Under the pieces are notes generated by a model. The model ran no database searches. It had not been told where the DNA came from and saw only the letters and a program-made list of their open reading frames with translations. Positions 1 to 6,799 of a stretch of DNA of 9,479 nt are shown piece by piece (positions within the stretch are counted from its first letter, which is position 1; each line of letters begins with the position of its first letter). Location: assembly GCA_030042915.1 (NCBI GenBank), contig JASHYS010000386.1, positions 1 through 9,479 on the forward strand, in the 5' to 3' direction. A program made the position numbers and the translations under genes. Source of the stretch: Acidobacteriaceae bacterium. Its GTDB lineage: Bacteria; Acidobacteriota; Terriglobia; Terriglobales; Acidobacteriaceae.

Positions 1-201
1 ACTTTACCCGGTGCGGATACAACGCTCGATGTGGTCATGCTTATTCCATCTTGCCAGATTTCCTGCGCGGGACAAAATAAATTGCAGCGCTAATCGCGGT
101 CAACGGCGCGAAATTCCATCGTGCTCAAGCCGAGCCGCCTGGCGGTGCCCCGAAGTTCGAGGTGCGCAGAGAATCGGCGGTATGATGTTGCCAACACTCC
201 G

Positions 202-894
202 ATGCGCGCAAAGTGGATCACACGGCTTCTGATCGCGGCGGTCTGCGTCTATCCTCTGGGGTTTCCGACTCTGCTCGTCTGGCTCTCCGGCGACTGGCGC
301 TGGGCGCGGGGATGGACCTTCTACGCTTCGTTGGCGCTCTGCGGCGGGGCCATCATGGTCTGGCTGTACTTACACGATCCGGGGCTGCTGGCGGAACGCG
401 TCCGGCGGCCCGGCACCGGCGGGGAATCGCGCTCCGACGCGGCCATCGTCGTGAGTGCGAAGGCGGGCTTCCTGGCCTGGTTGGTGTTGCCAGCTCTGGA
501 TCGGCGCTTCGGGTGGATGCCGCAAATCCCCCTTTGGATCGGAGTCTGTGGAGGCGTCCTGCTTGCCGCCGGCTATTTCTTCATCGTTCGCGCCATGACC
601 GACAACTCCTTCGCGTCGCAGTTGGTGCGCATCCAGGCTGAACGCGGGCATTATGTCGTCGACACTGGGACCTACAGCTTCGTTCGCCATCCCATGTATC
701 TCGGTGGCACCCTGATGCTTGTCGGCGGATCGCTGCTGCTCGGCTCCATACCCGGCCTCGCTGCGGGCCTCGCCGTCGCGCTGCTGCTCGTGGTGCGCAT
801 CTTCGGCGAGGAAGATGTCTTGTTAAACGGACTGGAGGGGTATGAAGCCTATCGGAAAAAGGTTCGCTACCGGCTCATTCCCGGCGTCTGGTGA
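202..894 (+). CDS. Isoprenylcysteine carboxyl methyltransferase/PEMT-like integral membrane protein
   Basis: A 230-residue membrane protein of the ICMT/PEMT-type methyltransferase superfamily, which in general transfers a methyl group from S-adenosylmethionine to a lipid or lipid-linked acceptor at the membrane. The acceptor cannot be read from the sequence. Hydrophobic stretches lie at about residues 9-28, 40-57, 88-99, 110-129 and 167-201. The family hallmark is in the C-terminal half: RHPMY at 162-166, an acidic pair E203-E204 after the last hydrophobic segment, then a YEAYRKKVRYRLIP tail. The ATG at 202 places the first membrane helix at the usual distance from the N-terminus. The frame is open upstream to a GTG at 121, but the added residues are not family-like. 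No Shine-Dalgarno sequence precedes 202. A TATGAT hexamer at 181-186 could be a -10 element giving a very short leader. The gene converges on coaD with nine bases between the stops. The family call is firm; the substrate is unknown. Confidence 0.85.
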   Translation: MRAKWITRLLIAAVCVYPLGFPTLLVWLSGDWRWARGWTFYASLALCGGAIMVWLYLHDPGLLAERVRRPGTGGESRSDAAIVVSAKAGFLAWLVLPALDRRFGWMPQIPLWIGVCGGVLLAAGYFFIVRAMTDNSFASQLVRIQAERGHYVVDTGTYSFVRHPMYLGGTLMLVGGSLLLGSIPGLAAGLAVALLLVVRIFGEEDVLLNGLEGYEAYRKKVRYRLIPGVW

Positions 895-903
895 GCACGC
901 CGA

Positions 904-1398
904 TTACCCGGCGTTTCCGTTCTTGATCCGCGCCCTCAGCCGCTTGATCACATTCGGTGGTACCAGGCCGCTCACGTCGCCGCCGAAACTGAACACTTCC
1001 TTCACCATGCGCGAGCTGACAAACGAATAGCGTCCGGCCGGCTGCAGAAAGACGGTTTCGATCTCCGGCGCCAGCCGCCGGTTCATCAGCGCTGTCTGGA
1101 ATTCGTGCTCATAGTCGCTGATGGCGCGAATGCCGCGCAGCACTGCCGAGCAGTTCTGCCGTCGCGCGAACTCCACCATGAGGCCGTTGAATGTCGCCAC
1201 GGAGACGTTGCCCATGCTGGCCGCAACCTCCTTGAGCATTTCCACGCGCTCTTCGAGCGTGAACAAAGGATTCTTCACCGGATTGACGAGGATGGCGACC
1301 GTGAGGTGGTCGAAGATTTTCGCGCCGCGCTGGATCAGGTCCACGTGGCCGTTGGTAGGCGGATCGAACGTGCCGGGATAGAGAGCCTTCACAGCCAT
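904..1398 (-). CDS. coaD: Phosphopantetheine adenylyltransferase (CoaD)
   Basis: A 164-residue cytoplasmic nucleotidyltransferase, the normal length for the family. It catalyses the penultimate step of coenzyme A synthesis: 4'-phosphopantetheine + ATP gives dephospho-CoA + diphosphate. The N-terminal PGTFDPPTNGH stretch (residues 8-18) holds the TxGH nucleotide-binding motif, with H18. K42 in NPVKN and R88/R91 in LRGIRAISDYEHE occupy the same positions as the catalytic and phosphate-binding residues of the E. coli enzyme. The C-terminal nucleotide-binding motif appears as YSFVSSRMVKE (124-134) in place of the usual ISSSxVKE. The ATG at 1398 opens directly on the conserved N-terminus; a weak GGACGG lies a few bases upstream. 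It is the third gene of a leftward run after recA and the GH2 gene, 88 bases downstream of the latter. It is very probably the only, essential, copy. Confidence 0.97.
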   Translation of the reverse strand: MAVKALYPGTFDPPTNGHVDLIQRGAKIFDHLTVAILVNPVKNPLFTLEERVEMLKEVAASMGNVSVATFNGLMVEFARRQNCSAVLRGIRAISDYEHEFQTALMNRRLAPEIETVFLQPAGRYSFVSSRMVKEVFSFGGDVSGLVPPNVIKRLRARIKNGNAG

Positions 1399-1454
1399 GG
1401 GATTCCGTCCAAATTCTAGCAGCGCGAACCGCCTTGGCGGCTTGCTCCCTCGCT

Positions 1455-1482
1455 CCCTGTTCTCTGTTCCCTATTCCCTGTT
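1455..1482. repeat. Short tandem heptamer repeat, AACAGGG type
   Basis: Four contiguous seven-base units read CCCTGTT, CTCTGTT, CCCTATT and CCCTGTT on the plus strand (AACAGGG-like on the minus strand). They start four bases beyond the GH2 stop codon, within the 88-base gap before coaD. Two units are identical and the other two differ from them by one base each. I recall similar imperfect heptamer strings between genes of acidobacteria, but cannot check that here. No function is shown. Confidence 0.7.
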
Positions 1483-1486
1483 TTTT

Positions 1487-4405
1487 TCACCGCAGCACCC
1501 GATGCAGTGTCATCTGCATCGGTCCCGGCGGACGGTACAGCGGGCTCTGCGACGGATCGGAGCCGTCGGGCGCCGGGCCGATGGCAGGCCGCTGCGTCGC
1601 CGGCTCGCTTTCTGACGGACGAGCCGGGAAATTCAGCGTACGCGTGATTTCGATCTGGTCGCCGTTCACGTTGCCCGAATAGGAAGCGGGGCCGGCCCTG
1701 AAGCTGAAATAAAGTCCAACGACTTTGCCGTCGCTGATCGGCGCCGGCGCGCCGCCCCCACCCGGCCCGCCCTCCACAATTCCCGTCAGGTTGCCTCCAT
1801 CCTGATGCAGCGTCAAGATCAGCGTGCTGCCATTCTGCTCAGGCCGCCACAGTCCCGTGATGCCCGCACCCCTCGGAGCTTCACGCTGCCACACTGCCAC
1901 TTGCGGCCGCAGCGTAACGTCTGTCGTCCAAACCCCTGCCTGCGCCCGATCGAGACCGGGTGAAGTGGCCCGCAGCGTGATGCTGCCCACCTGCTTCGTC
2001 GACTGCACCATGGCCATGCACATGCCGCTGAATGCCTTCCGCGATGTGCCCTTGTCCGATTCCTGATCGCTGGGATCGCCGTTGCCCACGCCAATCAGTT
2101 TTCCCTCCCCGATTACTTCGAACGTCACCAGGTTGTCGGTAATGGGCACGATTCGGCCTCGCACGTCGCGCACTTCCACGGCGAACATGGCCACATCTTC
2201 GCCATCGGCGAAGATTGACTCACGGTCAGCATGGACGGCCAGCGCTACCGGCGCGCCTGTGGTCTCGCGCCGCTCTTTCAATACCAGCGTGCCGCCTTTG
2301 TAGCCGCGCGCTTCGATCACGCCGGGGACGTAGGCCACGTTCCACGCCAGGTGCGAGTCCTTCTTCATTTCCTTCCTGCCCATGCTCTTGTCGTTCACGA
2401 AAAGCTCAACGCTGTCGAGATTCGAATGCACCCACACAGCGATTTCCTGGCCCTCCATGCCCGGCCAGTTCCAGTGCGGAAACAGATGCAACACCGGGTC
2501 TTCGGTCCACCACGACTGGTAGTAGTAGAACGTGTCCTTGGGAAAACCGCAGGTGTCGATAATGCCGTACTGCGAGCTGATGTTGGGCCAGCCGTCGGGC
2601 GAAGGTTCGCCGCGATAGTCAAATCCGGTCCACACGAACCCGCCCGCCAGCCATGGGCGCGCATTGCAAAAGCGCCACCAGCCCTCGGCCGAAGCGCGGC
2701 CCGTGGTGGTGTAGGGGTCGTAAGAGGAGACGTAGCCCTTCGAGTAATCGGTCACGTAAATACCGCGCGTGCCGACAGCGCTCACGGTTTCAGTGCCGAT
2801 CACCGGCCGGTCGGGATGCGCCTTGTGATAAGCTTCGGCGCCAGGATCCATGTAGTTGTAGCCGATCACGTCGCAAACCGCCAGCCCGCCCGTTCCGATG
2901 GCATCTGCGGGTGCAATGGAGACGGGCCGCGAACCATCGTGGCGCGTGGCGACTTCTTTCATGGCCGTCAGAATCGGCACGCCGCGTTCGGTATTGGCCA
3001 CACCTTCTTCATTGCCCATCGACCACATGAAGACGCTGGGATGATTGCGATCGCGGCGTATCAGATTTTCGAATTGGCTCAGGCCTTCAGGGTTCGATGA
3101 CATCATGCGCGTCTCGTCGAACACCAGCATCCCCAGCTCGTCGCAGACGTTCAGCAGCTCGGGCGTGGGCGGATTGTGCGAGGTGCGCAGGCCATTCGAG
3201 CCCATCTCCTTGAGCTTGCGGATGCGGAAGTATTGCACCGCGTCAGGCAGAGCGGCGCCCAGGCCCGCGTGATCCTGGTGGTTGCAGGTGCCTTTCACCT
3301 TCACCGGCTTGCCGTTCAGAAGCAGTCCCTTTTGCGCATCGAAGCGGATTGAGCGAATGCCGAAGCGCGTTTCGTAGCGATCGACCGCGTCGCCGCCCGT
3401 GCGCACTTCTGTGAGTAGTTTGTAGAGATTCCGTTCTTCGAGCGACCAGAGCTGCGGATGAGTGATCGCCATTTTCTGGTCGTAGGCCTGCTCGGCTCCG
3501 GCAGCGACGGATGCCGAAACCGTGACCACTCTGCCCACTGATTTGCCGTCGGGGTCGAGAACCGTCGACACCACGCGAGCGTTGGCGACGGCATGGCTCT
3601 CGTTGGCCACTTCAGTGCGAATCGAGAGCGTGGCCGTGCCTGCTTTGATTTCCGAAGAGACAAACGTTCCCCATTGCCGCACGTGCACGGGGTTGGTTTT
3701 AACCAGCCACACATGACGGTAAATCCCCGCGCCTTCGTAGAACCATCCATCGCTCTCCGTGGCGTCCACGCGCACCAGCAGCACGTTGCGCCCGCCGGGA
3801 TTGGCGAAGTCGGTCACGTCGAAGCGGAAAGGATCGTAGCCGCCGGTATGTTGGCCGATGTAAAAGCCATTGAAGGCAACCATCGTCTCGCGATAGGCGC
3901 CGTCGAATTCGAGCGAGAGCCGCTTGCCTTTGTCCTCGGCGGGCAGCTCAAAGACGCGCCGGTACCAGCCCACGCTGGTGGCGGGATAGTTGCGGCCCAG
4001 CGGGTAGAAACCTTTATTCAGGAGCGCCGGATCGTTGGTGAAGGGAAGTTCGATCGCCCAGTCGTGGGGCAGATCGATGGGCTTCCAGTCGCCGTCGTCG
4101 AAGGCCGGCGAGCTGGCCAGGAGAAAGCCGCCCGTCTTTTGAAAGTTGCCGGCGCGTCCGCTGCCGAATCCGAAATCCTTCGCGTCGTCGCACGCGTCGC
4201 CGAGATGAAAGCGCCAGCCGAAGTTCAGCAGCAGGCGCTCCCGCCCCGCGCCTGCTTCGGTCGCACCCAACTTGGCTGGCAACGGCCCGGCGCTCTCGCC
4301 GGCAGCCTGCAAGGCAGCCTCGACGGGGTTCGCGTGCGCGGCGGCAACAACAGCCGGCGCCAGCAGGCTGGATTTGAGCACATCACGGCGTGAAAGTGGT
4401 TTCAT
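1487..4405 (-). CDS. Tat-exported glycoside hydrolase family 2 protein, beta-galactosidase-like
   Basis: A 972-residue retaining glycosidase, most like GH2 beta-galactosidases of the type carrying DUF4982, and probably acting outside the cytoplasm. The N-terminus has a near-consensus twin-arginine motif, SRRDVLK (residues 5-11), then a hydrophobic stretch and a likely AHA cleavage site at 23-25. Domains in order are: jelly-roll sugar-binding domain (about 58-238), Ig-like domain (about 240-350), TIM barrel (about 350-635), DUF4982-like (about 650-710), a further Ig-like GH2 C-terminal domain (about 718-830), and an additional C-terminal module (about 847-972). The acid/base is E466 in SMGNEEG and the nucleophile E539 in VIGTETV; a GTCNHQDHAGLG segment precedes them as in other GH2 enzymes. 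I chose the ATG at 4405 because GGAGG lies five bases upstream; a GTG at 4411 would overlap that site. Exact sugar specificity (galactoside or another sugar) cannot be decided from sequence. Confidence 0.94.
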   Translation of the reverse strand: MKPLSRRDVLKSSLLAPAVVAAAHANPVEAALQAAGESAGPLPAKLGATEAGAGRERLLLNFGWRFHLGDACDDAKDFGFGSGRAGNFQKTGGFLLASSPAFDDGDWKPIDLPHDWAIELPFTNDPALLNKGFYPLGRNYPATSVGWYRRVFELPAEDKGKRLSLEFDGAYRETMVAFNGFYIGQHTGGYDPFRFDVTDFANPGGRNVLLVRVDATESDGWFYEGAGIYRHVWLVKTNPVHVRQWGTFVSSEIKAGTATLSIRTEVANESHAVANARVVSTVLDPDGKSVGRVVTVSASVAAGAEQAYDQKMAITHPQLWSLEERNLYKLLTEVRTGGDAVDRYETRFGIRSIRFDAQKGLLLNGKPVKVKGTCNHQDHAGLGAALPDAVQYFRIRKLKEMGSNGLRTSHNPPTPELLNVCDELGMLVFDETRMMSSNPEGLSQFENLIRRDRNHPSVFMWSMGNEEGVANTERGVPILTAMKEVATRHDGSRPVSIAPADAIGTGGLAVCDVIGYNYMDPGAEAYHKAHPDRPVIGTETVSAVGTRGIYVTDYSKGYVSSYDPYTTTGRASAEGWWRFCNARPWLAGGFVWTGFDYRGEPSPDGWPNISSQYGIIDTCGFPKDTFYYYQSWWTEDPVLHLFPHWNWPGMEGQEIAVWVHSNLDSVELFVNDKSMGRKEMKKDSHLAWNVAYVPGVIEARGYKGGTLVLKERRETTGAPVALAVHADRESIFADGEDVAMFAVEVRDVRGRIVPITDNLVTFEVIGEGKLIGVGNGDPSDQESDKGTSRKAFSGMCMAMVQSTKQVGSITLRATSPGLDRAQAGVWTTDVTLRPQVAVWQREAPRGAGITGLWRPEQNGSTLILTLHQDGGNLTGIVEGGPGGGGAPAPISDGKVVGLYFSFRAGPASYSGNVNGDQIEITRTLNFPARPSESEPATQRPAIGPAPDGSDPSQSPLYRPPGPMQMTLHRVLR

Positions 4406-4458
4406 TCGCACCTCCGAAGTCTGCCCAGCGAGCGAAACTACCTGACTGTAGTGAGAGG

Positions 4459-5535
4459 CTATCCCTTGCGCGCGCGCACCGCTTCCTTGGCCTGGGCTTC
4501 TCCGCCGGCGGGGACCTCCGGCACATCGGCCTTGGCGGCGCCGATATTCAGGCGCTTGCGCAGCTCGGCGTCGATTTTGCCGTAGATGTCCTTGTTTTCC
4601 TTGAGGAAAGCGCGCGTATTTTCGCGGCCCTGGCCGATGCGCTCACCCCCAAAGCTGTACCACGCGCCGGATTTTTCCACGATATTGTGCGTGGCGGCAA
4701 GGTCCAGCACGTCGCCCTCCCGGCTGATGCCCTCACCGTAGAGAATGTCGAACTCGGCTTCGCGGAACGGCGCAGCCACTTTGTTCTTCACGATCTTGAC
4801 CTTGGTGCGCGAGCCCACCACGGTGTCGCCCTCTTTTACCGCAGCGATGCGCCGAATGTCGACGCGCACCGAGGAGTAGAACTTAAGCGCGCGGCCGCCG
4901 GTTGTAGTTTCAGGGTTGCCGAACATCACGCCGATTTTCTCGCGGATCTGATTAATGAAGACAAGTGCGGTTCGGGATTTGGAAACCGTCCCGGTAAGCT
5001 TGCGCAGCGCCTGCGACATGAGCCGCGCCTGCAGGCCCACGTGGCTGTCGCCCATCTCACCGTCGAGCTCGGCCTTGGGCACCAGAGCAGCCACGGAGTC
5101 GACCACCAGCACATCGATGGCGCCCGAGCGCACCAGAGCTTCGGTAATCTCCAAGGCCTGTTCGCCGCTGTCGGGCTGCGAGACAAGCAGGTTGTCGACA
5201 TCGACGCCCAACTTTTTGGCATAGCCGGGATCGAGCGCGTGCTCGGCATCCACAAAGGCCGCCATGCCGCCCTGCCGTTGCGCTTCGGCGATCACTTGGA
5301 GGCAGATGGTGGTCTTGCCAGAAGCTTCAGGCCCGAAAACCTCGGTGACGCGGCCGCGTGGAATGCCGCCCACGCCCAGCGCCGCGTCGAAGCTGATGGA
5401 ACCGGTGGAGATAACAGCGATAGGTAGGAGGGCTTCGCGCGACCCGAGACGGACGATCGACCCCTTCCCAAACTGTTTTTCGATCTGTGCGAGGGCAAGT
5501 TCTACGGCTTTGGCGCGGTCGTCGACAATCGGCAT
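4459..5535 (-). CDS. recA: Recombinase RecA
   Basis: A 358-residue cytoplasmic ATPase that forms filaments on single-stranded DNA, promotes homologous strand exchange and acts as co-protease for LexA-type repressors; the length is normal (E. coli 352). The Walker A motif GPEASGKTT is at 68-76, the catalytic glutamate is E98 in [10 protein letters not shown], and Walker B is VLVVDS with D146. DNA-binding loop L1 falls in [22 protein letters not shown] (159-180) and loop L2 in [18 protein letters not shown] (205-222). The C-terminus is lysine- and glutamate-rich. I chose the ATG at 5535 because the protein then begins with the usual short N-terminal helix ([22 protein letters not shown]) and GAGGAG lies nine bases upstream. 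The frame is open for another 68 codons, but that stretch is not RecA-like. It is first in a leftward run with the GH2 gene and coaD, and diverges from vapBC. No recX follows. Confidence 0.99.
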   Translation of the reverse strand: MPIVDDRAKAVELALAQIEKQFGKGSIVRLGSREALLPIAVISTGSISFDAALGVGGIPRGRVTEVFGPEASGKTTICLQVIAEAQRQGGMAAFVDAEHALDPGYAKKLGVDVDNLLVSQPDSGEQALEITEALVRSGAIDVLVVDSVAALVPKAELDGEMGDSHVGLQARLMSQALRKLTGTVSKSRTALVFINQIREKIGVMFGNPETTTGGRALKFYSSVRVDIRRIAAVKEGDTVVGSRTKVKIVKNKVAAPFREAEFDILYGEGISREGDVLDLAATHNIVEKSGAWYSFGGERIGQGRENTRAFLKENKDIYGKIDAELRKRLNIGAAKADVPEVPAGGEAQAKEAVRARKG

Positions 5536-5629
5536 CTGGCAGGGCTCCTCATTAAAATGCTCGCCCTGCAGCGCATCCCGTGCATACCTCAAAGGAAACG
5601 GCGAGGGGCTTCGCTTCGATTTCGTTGGG

Positions 5630-5657
5630 ATTGTAGCAGGACGAGACAGCGGAACAA
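5630..5657 (-). promoter_or_regulatory. Candidate recA promoter
   Basis: Read on the minus strand, TACAAT (5635-5630) matches the -10 consensus at five of six positions. It lies 16 bases after TTGTTC (5657-5652), a weak -35 that keeps the TTG. Transcription would start near 5623 and give a leader of about 90 bases before recA. I saw no E. coli-type (CTGT-N8-ACAG) or Bacillus-type (GAAC-N4-GTTC) LexA box here. The assignment rests on consensus matching only. Confidence 0.4.
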
Positions 5658-5731
5658 AGGGAAAAATGGCGAAGAAACAGGGAAAATCGTCCCGTGGACA
5701 TTGAGGTGTGCTGGCGCTCACAGTCCACCAG

Positions 5732-5811
5732 TGCATCAAAGCTTGCTATTTGCATCAATAACCGCATCGGCATCTATTTTGCAGTATTGCATCAATTTGA
5801 AATTTGATGCA
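5732..5811. promoter_or_regulatory. TGCATCAA octamer cluster, candidate vapBC operator
   Basis: The octamer TGCATCAA occurs at 5732-5739, 5751-5758 and 5788-5795, and in reverse orientation (TTGATGCA) at 5804-5811. The last two form an inverted repeat with eight-base arms and an eight-base centre, ending ten bases before the antitoxin ATG. Two GCATC half-copies sit between them, at 5764-5768 and 5770-5774. Ribbon-helix-helix antitoxins bind short repeated or inverted sites upstream of their own genes as dimers, and VapB-VapC complexes repress their promoter this way, so an autoregulatory operator is the simplest reading. The stretch is AT-richer than its surroundings and should contain the vapBC promoter, but I could not fix -35 and -10 boxes convincingly. 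Confidence 0.6.
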
Positions 5812-5821
5812 TCATTCAGCT

Positions 5822-6109
5822 ATGAGAACTACGATCACCCTCGACGACGACGTCCATGACTTCGCCACATATTATGCGAACGCCAGAGGGATTACCCTTA
5901 GCGCCGCGATGAACGAGCTGGTTCGGAAGGCTGAATCCGCACCCGTCCCTGCACCAGAGCCTTTCGAGTTCGAGCGGTCTCCAAACGGGCTTCCGCTGCT
6001 CCCGAGAACCGGACGAATCATAACCTCTGAGATGGTGAAAAAGCTTGAGGAGGAGGAGTTTGAACCGGGGAAATTTGCTCGATTTAAACGTACTACTCGC
6101 ACTCGTTGA
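5822..6109 (+). CDS. vapB: VapB-like ribbon-helix-helix antitoxin
   Basis: A 95-residue antitoxin of a type II toxin-antitoxin pair. The N-terminus, MRTTITLDDDVHDFATYYAN, followed by RGITLSAAMNELVRKA, is the beta strand and two helices of a CopG/Arc-type DNA-binding domain (residues 1-38). After a proline-rich linker (about 40-48), the stretch from residue 49 through GLPLLP and the glutamate-rich MVKKLEEEEFEP (71-82) resembles the VapB tail that wraps around and blocks the VapC active site. The ATG at 5822 gives the usual family N-terminus. An in-frame ATG at 5807 would add five residues but lies inside the inverted repeat. No good ribosome binding site precedes either. The gene overlaps the toxin gene by about 50 bases and follows the octamer cluster that it may bind. 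Family and role are well supported; the exact start is less so. Confidence 0.9.
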   Translation: MRTTITLDDDVHDFATYYANARGITLSAAMNELVRKAESAPVPAPEPFEFERSPNGLPLLPRTGRIITSEMVKKLEEEEFEPGKFARFKRTTRTR

Positions 6110-6497
6110 CAGGGAACACGAGGACTATTCGGCGGCCACCCGATGGTTTGATTCCGGGGGCTACGCAAATTGGGGCCTCTGTCCCCTGACTGAGGCCGGC
6201 TTTGTTCGTCTCACAACAAATCCTGCGCTGGGACCAGTGTTTCCATCCATCTTGCGAGCGGTTCAGGCACTCGAAGACTTGGCTGCGCGACCCGGCTATC
6301 GCTATTGGCCCATGACGGAAAGTTGGCAAACTGTGACCGGCCCGTTCGCCGCACGCATCTCTGGCCATCAGCAGGTGACGGACGCCTATTTGCTGGGAAT
6401 GGCGATCAAAGAAGACGGCGTCTTGGTGACCTTCGATCGCGGTCTTAAATATTTGGCCGGGCCGCAATTCAGCAGGAATCTGCTCGTGCTGGAATAA
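6060..6497 (+). CDS. vapC: VapC-like PIN-domain ribonuclease toxin
   Basis: A PIN-domain endoribonuclease of about 145 residues. VapC toxins cut specific RNAs, often tRNAs or rRNA, in a magnesium-dependent way when the antitoxin is lost; the target here is unknown. With the TTG at 6060 as start, the four PIN acidic residues are D8 (LLDLNVLLAL), E45 (CPLTEAGFVRL), D108 (HQQVTDAYLL) and D126 (LVTFDRGL), all in family context, so the toxin looks catalytically intact. No ATG fits near the conserved N-terminus. TTG at 6060 is preferred because AGGAGG at 6048-6053 lies six bases upstream, within glutamate codons of the antitoxin gene. TTG at 6045 and TTG at 6075 (behind GGGG at 6067-6070) are alternatives. 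The overlap with the antitoxin implies translational coupling. The stop is five bases from the stop of the convergent monooxygenase-like gene. Confidence 0.92.
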   Translation: MNRGNLLDLNVLLALVDREHEDYSAATRWFDSGGYANWGLCPLTEAGFVRLTTNPALGPVFPSILRAVQALEDLAARPGYRYWPMTESWQTVTGPFAARISGHQQVTDAYLLGMAIKEDGVLVTFDRGLKYLAGPQFSRNLLVLE

Positions 6498-6502
6498 GAG
6501 TG

Positions 6503-6799
6503 CTATACCGTATACGCGCCCACCCTGGTTTCACGGCCGGTAAGGGCATCGCACCGGCGGTCGAGCGCTTCGTACTCGCTGTCGTGCTCCTTGCGGAAGG
6601 TGCGGAAGGCCTCTTCGCTCGACCAGCGGTCGATGGTGAGGTAGCTGCCGGGTTCATAGGTGCCGCGGAGCAGCTCAGTTCCCAGATAATTGGGCGAAGT
6701 GCGAAAGAGCTGCGCCCAGGCGCCTTCGGGCCCGTAAGCAGCCTCAAAACCCGCCACTTTGTCTTCGGCAATCTCGAACTTCCAAACCACAACGAACAT
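6503..6799 (-). CDS. Antibiotic biosynthesis monooxygenase (ABM)-family small protein
   Basis: A 98-residue protein with the dimeric alpha/beta barrel (ferredoxin-like) fold of the ABM superfamily. Visible features are an opening strand MFVVVWKFEIAEDK, a helix with FEAAYGPEGAWAQLF, the segment YLGTELLRG, the strand YLTIDRWSSEEAFRTFRKEH, and a final helix EYEALDRRCDALT. Members include small cofactor-free oxygenases, but many single-gene copies such as this have no known substrate, so no reaction is assigned. I chose the ATG at 6799 because it opens directly on the first strand and GGGG lies just upstream. The open frame extends 29 codons further, but those residues are not family-like. The gene stands alone, tail to tail with vapC. 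The upstream 467 bases separate it from the divergent oxidoreductase gene. Confidence 0.88.
   Translation of the reverse strand: MFVVVWKFEIAEDKVAGFEAAYGPEGAWAQLFRTSPNYLGTELLRGTYEPGSYLTIDRWSSEEAFRTFRKEHDSEYEALDRRCDALTGRETRVGAYTV

Noticed and set aside
1..201. Search for a gene end or RNA gene at the left edge
   Set aside because: The short frames here give arginine- and cysteine-rich random-looking translations, and no RNA structure or promoter pair was convincing.
1429..1440. CCGCC-TT-GGCGG inverted repeat upstream of coaD, as a terminator for the GH2 gene
   Set aside because: The loop would be two bases, and opening it leaves a four-base-pair stem. No T-run follows on the minus strand.
2231..4393. 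Open frames of 266 and 289 codons on the plus strand opposite the GH2 gene
   Set aside because: They are shadows of the GH2 gene produced by GC-rich codon use, with no family-like sequence and no supporting start signals.
4437..4452. ACTAC-CTGACT-GTAGT inverted repeat just after the recA stop, as a terminator
   Set aside because: The stem is only five base pairs, with no strong GC content and no T-run on the recA strand; it is too weak to call.
4390..5427. A 345-codon open frame on the plus strand opposite recA
   Set aside because: It is in the same reverse-complement codon register as recA, and recA is unmistakable; the antisense product has no recognisable domain.
5536..5739. N-terminal extension of RecA by 68 residues to the far end of the open frame
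   Set aside because: The extra residues are not RecA-like and would include the likely promoter; the ATG at 5535 has a good ribosome binding site and the standard N-terminus.
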